A stretch of 38,212 nt of DNA from Halorhabdus amylolytica (GTDB lineage Archaea; Halobacteriota; Halobacteria; Halobacteriales; Haloarculaceae): the NCBI RefSeq assembly GCF_004944975.1, contig NZ_SPQG01000019.1, positions 1-38,212 of the forward strand, read 5' to 3'. Below the pieces are notes generated by a model. That model did no database searches and was not told the DNA's origin. It saw nothing but the letters and a program-made list of their open reading frames with translations. Each line of letters opens with the position of its first letter. Positions within the stretch are counted from its first letter, which is position 1. Below, piece by piece: positions 24,806 to 32,637 of the stretch. Made by a program: the position numbers and the translations under genes.

Positions 24806-26083
24806 TCAAACCACCTCTCGCAAGGCCCAAATGTCGGTCATTGGGTCCAAATTAGTCGGCTCTGCCCCGCGCTCGGTGAGAATCCCGGTGTGGTACAGCA
24901 TCGCCTTCAGCTGAAAGACCGTCGGGGAGTGGTAGACTTCGCCGTCTCGCAGCTCTGCCTCGCGGAGGTCGCCGTCCGGCGTCAGTACCCGGCTACGAAC
25001 GTCGTCGTCACCGCGGAGGAATAACTCCACGGTGAATGCCGGGTGCAGTTCGTGGAGATAGACAACTAGATCGACGAGGCACGGTCGATCGATCCCGTCA
25101 TCGTGCATCTTCTGGACTTCCTCGACGAGGAGTTGTGTCGCCGGGTAGGCGAACACGATACGGCGGGCCAGATCACCCCAGTCCGGTGCGAGATCGTAGA
25201 AGCACTTGGACTTGTGATACCAGTCCTCGAACTCGGTCAGCGCCTCCTCCACGGATCCGTAGCGCGCCTTCGCGAAGCGAACCACCTCGCGCCCCAGCGG
25301 CGTCAGTTCAATGCCTGCTGGCTTCGATTCGACGAGGCCGAGAAATGCTGCCCCACGGCGGGCGTCGTCGAACGCCCGAACGACCTTGTGTTCCTTGAGG
25401 AGTTGTTCAGTCGGTTCATCGGCGTGATGTGCCAGCGGATAGCCGAGGTAATTCTTCGGGTGGTTCAGCCCGAACGACTTGTCGGCGACCCCCTGGGCGC
25501 TGGCTTGAAAGCGGATGGCTGTCGCCTCGTCCGTCGACCGATTGCCGACGACGCGCGGGATCTCCAACGGCTCGACGGTACCGGTCACATCGACGCCCAG
25601 GACGCCGACGTTGAGTTCGCGAGCGAGCGTTCGGTCGGTCTGGGAGACGGCGTCGGTCGGGACGGCCACGTACGCCACGTTGGCCTCGTTAAGCCGATCG
25701 TAGGCCTGGACAATTCCCCACTGCGTGTCGACCCCGCCATGTTCGGTGACGCCCTTCGCCTCGACGGCGATCAGCGGCGGGTCGTCGCCCAGTCGTTCGA
25801 CTGCGAGGAGTTCGGACTCGAGGGAACGAACGCCGACGAGATCCGGAAAGCCACTACCGACGCGGACGTGGTTGAACGGTGCCAGCGTCTCCCTCACTGA
25901 GGCGTCGACGGTTGTTCCGGCGAGCCACTCCTCGCTGGCGAATTGCGTGTCCACGACAGCGTAGGTATTCTCGTCGTCGGCTTCATCCGGGAACAATCGT
26001 CGCTTCGCGTGTGCGAGGACGTGTGGTTCCGAGAGTGAACTCGCCGCGCTTGGCATGCGCCTACCATCGGCGACCAGTGTCAT
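24806..26083 (-). CDS. PD-(D/E)XK endonuclease-like protein
   Basis: The 425-residue protein has its nuclease core near residues 75-130: SGFPDLVGV (Asp81), LIAVEAKG (Glu108, Lys110) and QAYDRL with Gln126. The VDTQWGIVQAYDRL helix is typical of restriction-like proteins that sense DNA. The remaining 250 residues hold no motif I know, but PLGREVVRFAKARYGSVEEALTEFE suggests a helical regulatory domain. The start could be the ATG at 26083 or the internal Met10. It stands alone with no cognate methylase, and the folded RNA-like element B is divergently placed 90-200 bases upstream. Confidence 0.7.
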   Translation of the reverse strand: MTLVADGRRMPSAASSLSEPHVLAHAKRRLFPDEADDENTYAVVDTQFASEEWLAGTTVDASVRETLAPFNHVRVGSGFPDLVGVRSLESELLAVERLGDDPPLIAVEAKGVTEHGGVDTQWGIVQAYDRLNEANVAYVAVPTDAVSQTDRTLARELNVGVLGVDVTGTVEPLEIPRVVGNRSTDEATAIRFQASAQGVADKSFGLNHPKNYLGYPLAHHADEPTEQLLKEHKVVRAFDDARRGAAFLGLVESKPAGIELTPLGREVVRFAKARYGSVEEALTEFEDWYHKSKCFYDLAPDWGDLARRIVFAYPATQLLVEEVQKMHDDGIDRPCLVDLVVYLHELHPAFTVELFLRGDDDVRSRVLTPDGDLREAELRDGEVYHSPTVFQLKAMLYHTGILTERGAEPTNLDPMTDIWALREVV

Positions 26084-26170
26084 GAAGATTGAGGACGGGA
26101 CCTGTGGCCAGCGGTAGTTGATCTATCACCGGAGCGGTTCACGATTCCATGGCCAGTCCCCCGACGCCGA

Positions 26171-26178
26171 TTTAAATA
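26171..26178 (+). promoter_or_regulatory. TATA box preceding folded element B
   Basis: TTTAAATA is an excellent archaeal TATA box. Transcription would start about 26198-26200, exactly at the 5' edge of the folded region and 230 bases before the next start codon. Confidence 0.55.
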
Positions 26179-26198
26179 CACCCAGGCAGTATTTGATC

Positions 26199-26300
26199 AA
26201 TGCGAGGCGCGGGAACTCTGAAATGAGGCCGGTGTACATGCACCGACCCCGCGCTTCGTGGAGCACACGAAGCATGCCAGCTAACGAAGCTAGCGGACTT
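26199..26300 (+). ncRNA. Folded RNA-like element (copy B), ncRNA or long structured leader
   Basis: GCGCGGG (26207-26213) pairs with CCCGCGC (26248-26254) around an inner CCGGTG/CACCG hairpin. Next is a CTTCGTG/CACGAAG hairpin, then GCATGCCAGCTAA (26272-26284), nearly identical to the box in copy A, and a small AGCT/AGCT stem. The architecture matches copy A although the stem sequences differ, which points to conserved RNA structure. A TATA box is in register upstream. It may be an independent ncRNA, or the leader of the gene at 26432. The stretch 26301-26431 has no gene. Confidence 0.5.
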
Positions 26301-26431
26301 CAGGATTCCGCCGCGAGTGTCGTATCGAGCCAATGGGATGGCCGCATGCGTGCAACGACCAGTTCCTGGAAGTCGGTAGAGGTCGCCTTTCTCGGAGCCC
26401 AGCCGCGACAGACTAGGGGGGTGTGCCTGTG

Positions 26432-26938
26432 ATGGACGCGCCAGTTGATAGGGAGCGCGCGACATTGCTCGCCTGTGAGCAATTAGTAGCTGCTCTCGAG
26501 TATCCAGGCGACGACTCGTCGAGCGACATGTGCCGTCTAGTAGATTCGGCTTCCGACGTCGCGGCTCCGCTGGAGCGCGGAGAACGGTCGAACAGAGAGG
26601 ATATCGAACGAGCCCATCAGTACACCGAGCGAGTCCAGGAACGTCTCCAAGAGGTTGTTGATCTTTTCGAGTGGGAGACACCACCGGCCGTCGGGACCGG
26701 TGACAGTGCGAGCGATTGTGCTGGCAGTCCTGAACTACTCGAAAACGATGAGCTCGTGGCACTCAGGTCGAATATCGAAGAAGGACTCTCGGTAGCTCAG
26801 TACGACGGTGCTAGCAGGGATGCGGCAGCACGAATGCTTGAACTGTATGCTCGGTGGGTCCGTCGAGGACACATCTATCCGCCATCTCGACGCGGCGAGT
26901 GGAACCGGGAGTCTCACGAAACGGATCGAGAGAACTGA
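26432..26938 (+). CDS. Acidic hypothetical protein next to the recombinase pair
   Basis: The product of about 168 residues is acidic and mostly helical, with ATLLACEQLVAALEYPG, REDIERAHQYTERVQERLQE and AARMLELYARWVRRG. I know no family. It converges on the tyrosine recombinase at 26959-28086 with a 20-base gap and lies downstream of folded element B. A G-rich run (GGGGGGTG) about 10 bases before the ATG may act as a ribosome site. It may be an accessory gene of the recombinase element. Confidence 0.55.
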   Translation: MDAPVDRERATLLACEQLVAALEYPGDDSSSDMCRLVDSASDVAAPLERGERSNREDIERAHQYTERVQERLQEVVDLFEWETPPAVGTGDSASDCAGSPELLENDELVALRSNIEEGLSVAQYDGASRDAAARMLELYARWVRRGHIYPPSRRGEWNRESHETDREN

Positions 26939-26958
26939 CTGACCGCATCTTGTGAGAG

Positions 26959-28086
26959 TTAGCCATTCCACGCACTTCTGACCGCGTTTGACCGATCTTC
27001 CTTCCGCCTTCGTTTCGTCCGCGGATCGTAATGCTTCCGGATGGTTTTGATCGAAACGTCGAACCGCTCGCTTGCGATCGCGGGTTGGAGACCTCCACTG
27101 AGATGGCGGACGATCGCGCCACGACGGATCGCATGTGGGTAGTACGAGTAATCGCAGATGTCCGAATCGGGGTTACAGCTTCCATCGCATGAGCAGTCTT
27201 CGGAACTATCTGATCGCCAGCGGCAGCTCGTCGCCTCGTAGACCCGACGACGGAGTGTCGATCGAGTTGCGCGCCCGTGGGTCGTTGCAAAAAGCGGTTC
27301 TCGGCCAAACTCGTCCGTCACGTTCGGACGCTCGTGATCGAGATACCACTCGATGGCTTCGACGGCCTGATCGCAGAGTGCGACGTTACGTTCGCCATCG
27401 CCTGCTGTGTTCTCGTCTTCGCTCCCGTTCTTTAGTCGGGTTCCACTTTGAGGCCGATGTCTCAGCCGGACCTCGCTGTTGGCGGGATCGAAGTCCCGGA
27501 TATCTAGCGAGTGCGCACCGCCGAGACGCAAGCCGGCGTTCCAGAGCAGTTCGAGAAGCGCGTGCTTCAGTGAGCCACGCCGCTGGCGACGAAGTTTCCC
27601 GAGAATAGTGTTTGCTTGCTCTTCCGGGAGTGCCTCGTCACGGGCCCGCGGATTGAGTCCGAGTTCGTCCTCGTCGAGGATCTGGTAGACTGCGTCCTCA
27701 CACTGATTGCGCCTGTTGAGCCACCGCAGCCAACTGCGGACGTTCTTCGTATAGGTGAGGATCGTCGAGTCGGTATCGTACTGCCCCTGGAGTTGATCGA
27801 CGTACGCGTCGATCAGCGCAGTCGAAATACCTGCTGGTGTGGTGACGCCCTCGTTTTTGGCGAATTCGATGAACTTTGGAAGTGTCCGACGATACTGGGC
27901 TCTCGTCGCCGGGCTCCGGTCACGTCTCCGTGCGAGGTACCGGTTGTAGAGTTCCTGAAGGGTCGGCACTTCCGACGAATCGGTCTGTCCATCGGCAGTG
28001 CGATCGCTTTGGGACAGTTCGAGTACTTTCTCGATCGTTTCTGGATCGTTGACGTCTGCCAGGACGTCGGCAATGGATTCTGTCAT
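26959..28086 (-). CDS. Tyrosine recombinase, catalytically complete member of an overlapping pair
   Basis: The 375-residue protein has a core-binding domain near 40-130, then Arg187 (NAGLRLGG), Lys219 (TRLKNG), His318 and Arg321 (YPHAIRRGA) and nucleophile Tyr353 (IRKHYDPR). A cysteine-rich insert just before the HxxR motif (C288, C298, C300, C304, C311) probably binds zinc. Its start overlaps the stop of the upstream recombinase-like gene by 4 bases (ATGA), so the two proteins are made together. It shares the phage-integrase fold with the recombinase at 21741 but differs clearly in sequence. Confidence 0.9.
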   Translation of the reverse strand: MTESIADVLADVNDPETIEKVLELSQSDRTADGQTDSSEVPTLQELYNRYLARRRDRSPATRAQYRRTLPKFIEFAKNEGVTTPAGISTALIDAYVDQLQGQYDTDSTILTYTKNVRSWLRWLNRRNQCEDAVYQILDEDELGLNPRARDEALPEEQANTILGKLRRQRRGSLKHALLELLWNAGLRLGGAHSLDIRDFDPANSEVRLRHRPQSGTRLKNGSEDENTAGDGERNVALCDQAVEAIEWYLDHERPNVTDEFGREPLFATTHGRATRSTLRRRVYEATSCRWRSDSSEDCSCDGSCNPDSDICDYSYYPHAIRRGAIVRHLSGGLQPAIASERFDVSIKTIRKHYDPRTKRRRKEDRSNAVRSAWNG

Positions 28087-28976
28087 CGTTGTTCGAGGAT
28101 CGTGGACATCGCGTACTGCCAGATGTCGTGGGGAACGACTGGTCGCGATTCGCCGGCCGATTCAGGTGAACTGCTCTCACTCATCTGCTTGATCGAACGA
28201 CGCAAAGTAGCGGGACTCACGCGCCCCTGGCGTGTTGAGAAAACTGGCTGTTCACTGTCGCCGTCAAGATCTGGGCGCTCGTATTCGATGTACGTTTCTA
28301 CGGCGTCAACTGTCGTAGCAGTGAGGCGAGTAACGCGTTCGGTAACCAATCCGGCTACACTCACTAGGTGGGTGTCGGGAACACCTACGGTCACAGAACT
28401 GCGCTCGAGGTCAAGATCTGCGAGATCGATCTGTCGAATTTGCTCGGGCCGACCTTTTGTGTCCACAAGGAGCTCGACGTAAGCATGCGCACGGGTTCCG
28501 AAGTGACGCTGTCGAAGATTGGCAAGGAAGCGTGGAACCTGATTCTGTTCGTCTTCATTTTTGGTTCCATCGACGAGCTGATCACCCAGCTTCTGAAGTT
28601 GTGACTCTGGCGAGGCACATAGCGCCGAAGCGATTTCGTATGTTAGTATCTCTGGATCACGTTCATGGTGGTAAGCGAGCGCGTTTGCTACGGTCGAGAT
28701 ATACCCACGGATCGTGCTCGTGGAACATCCCGACTCAGAAAAGAGATACTGAGCGAATTGGACGACGATGTCGCACTCAGTGACTTCTGGACTGCATGTC
28801 TGTTCATCGTACCACTCGTAGAACGTAGATGACTGAGACTTGTGCGATCGGTAGGTCGTAACTGGAACCGCACTGGAGATGCTATCAAGGTAGTTATCCA
28901 GTGTCTCATGTAGGTCGTCTTGAGCGCGCGCGCCAGATCGGTCGCAATCTCGGCGGGTCAACTTCCCCACCCCCAA
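28083..28976 (-). CDS. Tyrosine recombinase-like protein lacking catalytic residues
   Basis: The 297-residue protein keeps the recombinase fold. It has an N-terminal SAM-like domain (about 25-105: TTYRSHKSQSSTFYEWY, then STIRGYISTVANALAYHH) and a catalytic-domain outline with LLVDTKGRPEQIRQIDLADLD and TLRRSIKQM. It lacks the HxxR motif (PHDIWQYA in that position) and ends before any nucleophilic Tyr. It is therefore probably an inactive partner that helps the overlapping active recombinase choose or bridge sites. The start is uncertain (TTG at 28976 or 28961); a TATA-like CTATTATC near 28987 would favour the latter. Confidence 0.7.
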   Translation of the reverse strand: MGVGKLTRRDCDRSGARAQDDLHETLDNYLDSISSAVPVTTYRSHKSQSSTFYEWYDEQTCSPEVTECDIVVQFAQYLFSESGCSTSTIRGYISTVANALAYHHERDPEILTYEIASALCASPESQLQKLGDQLVDGTKNEDEQNQVPRFLANLRQRHFGTRAHAYVELLVDTKGRPEQIRQIDLADLDLERSSVTVGVPDTHLVSVAGLVTERVTRLTATTVDAVETYIEYERPDLDGDSEQPVFSTRQGRVSPATLRRSIKQMSESSSPESAGESRPVVPHDIWQYAMSTILEQR

Positions 28977-29307
28977 TTTCCGCGATAATAGCCTGTTAAC
29001 TGGCTAAAACCCCAAAAATAGGGAGAAAGATGCGTTGGTTGATAATCGGAGTATTGCTCCGTCCTGACCCTCCGATTCGCTCGACTCGCTGCTGAGCGCT
29101 TAGCCACGATATTTGTCTGCAGATTTATCTTTCGTGAGATCGAATTTCCTCGATCATTTCTGGCAAGGATTGGATATTTAGAGAGATGGGGTTCCTCAAT
29201 CCCAGGCCCAAAATAAGATAATTGATATTCTATGTAATATGTTCTATCAAAATATTTAAGGCGTTTCTGTACCAAGCATCGATTGAATAGATTTGTTACT
29301 AATAGCC

Positions 29308-29389
29308 TCTGTGCAGCACCCATGAAGCAAGTATGATGTTGAAACGCCAGCGTTTCCACAGCAAGCCTAATTTAGGCACTCTGCACAGA
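29308..29389. other. Inverted-repeat-bounded, hairpin-rich segment in a 700-base gene-free gap
   Basis: TCTGTGCAG (29308-29316) and CTGCACAGA (29381-29389) are exact inverted copies. Between them lie GAAACG/CGTTTC and GCCTA-ATT-TAGGC hairpins. A TATA box TTTATATA follows directly at about 29393-29400. The gap 28977-29673 is very AT-rich and otherwise empty. The segment could be a short MITE, an ncRNA, or recombination-site DNA for the serine recombinase that follows. Confidence 0.4.
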
Positions 29390-29583
29390 CCATTTATATA
29401 GGTCCGTTAGGTGGAACCACAAGATATAATACAAAACCGCTCTATGACTTATTGCGAGTGGGCAATAGGAAATCTTTCCGAAGCAGAGGTCAAATCATAC
29501 TTCTACTCGGGATTTTTTAGACAAAAAGATGGTATATAAATATATCTTATGTTTTAGTGACTACGTCGCCCAATTTGAAGAGA

Positions 29584-29609
29584 TTCCGTAAAAACTATTT
29601 ATGACGGAA
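29584..29609 (+). promoter_or_regulatory. Promoter with flanking inverted repeat for the large serine recombinase
   Basis: TTCCGT (29584-29589) and ACGGAA (29604-29609) flank a TATA-like CTATTTATG. A repressor or the recombinase itself could occupy the box. The start codon is 65 bases further on. Confidence 0.4.
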
Positions 29610-29673
29610 AACTTATCTCTGCAGTAAAGTATCAATATTACTATGGTGAGGATTTATCATCCGGTCTCCTTCT

Positions 29674-30819
29674 ATGAGCGACTGGACAATGAACGGACGA
29701 GCCGACAGCGAGTCATGTAAAAATGATGATAAAGAAGGCGCGCTCGCTTACGCGCGTGTGAGTGACCCTAAGCAAGTGCGAGAAGGACAAAGTTTGGAAG
29801 CTCAAAAGAATTGGACGGCAGAAGAGGCCGAAGCACGTGGACTTGAATTGGTGAATACCTTCAGTGACTCGGCGAAGTCAGGTACTAACTTCGAACGAGA
29901 GGGTATACAAAAGGTCAGGGACGAAGCTGAAAAAGAACGCATCTCCTATGTGATCGTAGACGAGCTTGACCGGATCGGGCGGCATGCAGTCGAGACCGTG
30001 TACTACGTCTACGAGCTTCGAGAGGACTGTGGTGTCAAAATCATCGTAAACGAAGCGAGAGATGTCCTCGACGTAGCCCAATATCAAGACCTAAGCTATA
30101 TTATGAATCGCGCATTGGCTTCGCAAGCCAGCGTCGAGACGCAGGCTCGAAGAGCAGAAGCCGGACGGGCCAAAAACTTCACTGAAAAGAAATGGAATTC
30201 AGCATTTAAATACGTTCCTATTGGCTACAAAGAAAATGATGACGATAACTGGATCTCGACAGAAGTAACCGAGATAGGTGTCGTCCAGGAGCTGTTTAAA
30301 AACTTCATAGGGTCTGATATATCTAGACCATTCGCTGAGACACTCGACAAAACACCCACCCTAACCGAAGACTTTGGCCGGCAAAGACTTCGAAATACTC
30401 TTGAACGCCCTCTCTACGTCGGGGAGCCAACCACAGGATTTGTTGATTACACACGTAACGATCAATCTAAAGAAGAGACGACAGTCATCGACAGGTCGCT
30501 ACGGATCATCAGTGATGAAACTCGTGAAAAAGCTCTTGAGAAGCTTAAAGAAATTGATGAGTATTACACTGATGCCAAAGAAGAAGGAGAAGATGTAGAA
30601 TCGTTAGTCAGCGAGCACGGCCCAGAACCTGTTGTTGATTGTAGCGAAATCATTCAGGTCCGTTGCCCAGAATGTGATACAGAAATGATGAAGAACGGAA
30701 TCCGTGAATGGAATGATCACATCGGCCGAAAATACTTGTGTCCGGCCTGTGGGCGACATCGCCTGTTCCCGAAGCAGACTGAGATGGATCAACTAAGGGA
30801 CCAACCCGAAGACAATTAG
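29674..30819 (+). CDS. Serine recombinase with C-terminal zinc ribbon
   Basis: The 381-residue protein has a resolvase/invertase catalytic domain (about 22-160): ALAYARVSDPKQ with catalytic Ser30, the SGTNFEREG segment, and VDELDRIGR. A helix with ASQASVETQARRAEAGR and a Recombinase-type DNA-binding domain (about 175-260: VPIGYKEN, LRNTLERPLYVG) follow. A zinc ribbon (CPEC...CPAC, about 330-362) closes the protein. The last part replaces the longer coiled-coil module of typical large serine integrases. The gene is AT-richer than its neighbours and lies convergent to the second serine recombinase. Integration, excision or inversion of DNA is expected. Confidence 0.85.
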   Translation: MSDWTMNGRADSESCKNDDKEGALAYARVSDPKQVREGQSLEAQKNWTAEEAEARGLELVNTFSDSAKSGTNFEREGIQKVRDEAEKERISYVIVDELDRIGRHAVETVYYVYELREDCGVKIIVNEARDVLDVAQYQDLSYIMNRALASQASVETQARRAEAGRAKNFTEKKWNSAFKYVPIGYKENDDDNWISTEVTEIGVVQELFKNFIGSDISRPFAETLDKTPTLTEDFGRQRLRNTLERPLYVGEPTTGFVDYTRNDQSKEETTVIDRSLRIISDETREKALEKLKEIDEYYTDAKEEGEDVESLVSEHGPEPVVDCSEIIQVRCPECDTEMMKNGIREWNDHIGRKYLCPACGRHRLFPKQTEMDQLRDQPEDN

Positions 30820-30865
30820 TTAATGTATAACGTAATAGGAATGTTTGGAAATAGTCAATTCTGCG

Positions 30866-31804
30866 TTAATTTATCCAGTCTCGGTATTGCTCAAGGATTC
30901 GTTCGACACGACTTGTCTTTCGTTTGTTCTTCATTCTGGTTCGACTGTGGCTTTGATCCCCACTAAATCGCGTTCTAATTGATCTGGCCTCATCGAAGAG
31001 ATCATCGGAAACAATCCGATACGACTCCTCTTTCCGCTCGATATCTCCTACCGAATATCTGCCGATATATAACTGGTTTCTCAGGGTCGCGCTCAGAGAT
31101 GCTGTCGTCCAAGATCGATGACCGGATTCCCGTTCGTTTAGCTCTTCGGCGACGTTTGCCATCGATTTCATCTCAACGTATCGTTCGAAGATTCTTCGAA
31201 CAATAGAGGCTTCAGACTCAACGATTTTCAATCGCCCGTCAGGGGTAGCCTCATACCCGAGTGGTGGGGACGCATTGGGCCATTTGCCTTCCATCGCTCG
31301 TGCTGCGTGTCCCATCTTGGTCCGCTGCCGGATCATTTCCCGTTCGAACTCCGCGGTGTTCGCCAGGTTCCGGAAATTGAACTGTCCCGAAGGCGTTGTC
31401 GTATCGATTTGTTCAGTGACGCTGTGGAGAGCAACGCCCCATTCTTGGAACTTCTTCTCGAGCTGGACAGCGTGCATAATGCTCCGTGAGAACCGATCGA
31501 TCTTCCAGAACACCACCACGTCAATTTGCCCGTGCTTCGCCCGGGTCAACATCTCCTGGAACATCGGCCGATCCGTATCTTTCCCGCTCATTGCCTCGTC
31601 GCGGTACACGAACGCCACTGTCCAGTCCAGTGCTCGACAGCGGTCGACGCATTGTCGGACCTGTTCGTCTATCGAGTATCCAAGTTGCTGTTTTGTCGTT
31701 GATGTCCGCGCGTAGATCGCCGCTCTCTGCTGTGGTCGCTCTTCACCGTCCATATTGCCGGCGTCACGGGGTACGGTGGTGACGGGCGCAAAACTCTGGT
31801 TCAT
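30866..31804 (-). CDS. Serine recombinase, third gene of a coupled operon
   Basis: The 312-residue protein has a resolvase domain with YARTSTTKQQLGYSIDEQ (Ser35 nucleophile), DEAMSGKDTDRPMF, FWKIDRFSRS and EFEREMIRQRTKMG. A Recombinase-type DNA-binding region (PPLGYEATPDGRL, LRNQLYIGRYSVG) and a basic C-terminal tail follow. It is clearly distinct from the convergent serine recombinase. Its ATG overlaps the stop of the TFB gene as ATGA, and that gene overlaps the Cas4-like nuclease gene, so the three proteins should be made in fixed proportion. No attachment site was recognised. Confidence 0.88.
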   Translation of the reverse strand: MNQSFAPVTTVPRDAGNMDGEERPQQRAAIYARTSTTKQQLGYSIDEQVRQCVDRCRALDWTVAFVYRDEAMSGKDTDRPMFQEMLTRAKHGQIDVVVFWKIDRFSRSIMHAVQLEKKFQEWGVALHSVTEQIDTTTPSGQFNFRNLANTAEFEREMIRQRTKMGHAARAMEGKWPNASPPLGYEATPDGRLKIVESEASIVRRIFERYVEMKSMANVAEELNERESGHRSWTTASLSATLRNQLYIGRYSVGDIERKEESYRIVSDDLFDEARSIRTRFSGDQSHSRTRMKNKRKTSRVERILEQYRDWIN

Positions 31805-32637
31805 GATTTGTTCTCGTCTTGTCCGGACTGATTCGAGGCTCGTCGGCCGTTAACGGCTTCCCGACAGTCCTTTACTCTGAGTCGAATCGTCTCAGTCGTC
31901 ACTCCCGTGGCAGTCGCGATCTCACGCTGTGTGATCGCTCCTTCCGCAGCGAGGTAGAGTGCGGCTCCTGCGAATGCTCCTGGATGTTTCCCGCAGAGTT
32001 GTTTCGCAGGTACGGCCTCGAGTAATTCTTCGGCTACGGATATCGTCGCTTTGTGGATTTCGAGATCTCGGGCGAGGCCACCAAGGTACGTCCGCGGTGG
32101 ACTTGGTTGACTTCCATAATCCAAGTCTTGCCGGAGTACACGGCAGATGCGACGAAGAGAATCCGAATCGACGTCGGCAATGTCAGCTATCCGGCTGGCC
32201 GGAATCGGGTTCTCGCTCTCCTGTCCAGCGACGGTGACACATGCTGTGACGAAGAGCTCCATAGAGCGACCGTCGGTGAGCGTCTCAGTTGCACCGTCGG
32301 CGTAGATTTCCGCTGCCCTCTCTCGAGTGGAGGTCGGAACGTCTAAACGACTCCCCAACTCCTCTAAGTACTCGAAAGCACGTGCAATCTGGTACTCTGT
32401 ACTGTTCGTGACCCGGTGATTTTCTGACCAGCTTTCACGGGCATCTCTGTCTGGTTCAAAATCAGTCAGTGCTTCGTCAAACTCAATTGAGGCGGATACG
32501 ACGGCCCCGCACTCCTGACAGACCGGATCGAGTCCTTCGATCGACCTATCGACTTCAGTCGAGTCACACGCGGGACAGCGAACGTTGTTCGTCCCTGATG
32601 TACTTTGCATGGCCCCCCACGGACCGTTTTCAGACAT
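31801..32637 (-). CDS. Transcription initiation factor TFB family protein inside a mobility operon
   Basis: The 278-residue protein has an N-terminal zinc ribbon (CPACDSTEVDRS...CQECGAVVS) and two cyclin-like repeats, the second ending in ITQREIATATGVTTETIRLRVKDCRE, the DNA-reading helix-turn-helix that binds BRE. It is shorter than general haloarchaeal TFBs, and the B-reader/linker region looks reduced. The start is fixed by a GGAGGT ribosome site 8-13 bases upstream and an 8-base overlap with the preceding stop. A private TFB could direct RNA polymerase to promoters of this element. That is inference from its place between a nuclease and a recombinase gene. Confidence 0.88.
   Translation of the reverse strand: MSENGPWGAMQSTSGTNNVRCPACDSTEVDRSIEGLDPVCQECGAVVSASIEFDEALTDFEPDRDARESWSENHRVTNSTEYQIARAFEYLEELGSRLDVPTSTRERAAEIYADGATETLTDGRSMELFVTACVTVAGQESENPIPASRIADIADVDSDSLRRICRVLRQDLDYGSQPSPPRTYLGGLARDLEIHKATISVAEELLEAVPAKQLCGKHPGAFAGAALYLAAEGAITQREIATATGVTTETIRLRVKDCREAVNGRRASNQSGQDENKS

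Noticed and set aside
26172-26762. 196-codon minus-strand frame across element B
   Set aside because: It has no domain content, overlaps a well-supported TATA box and structured region, and is antisense to the acidic hypothetical gene.
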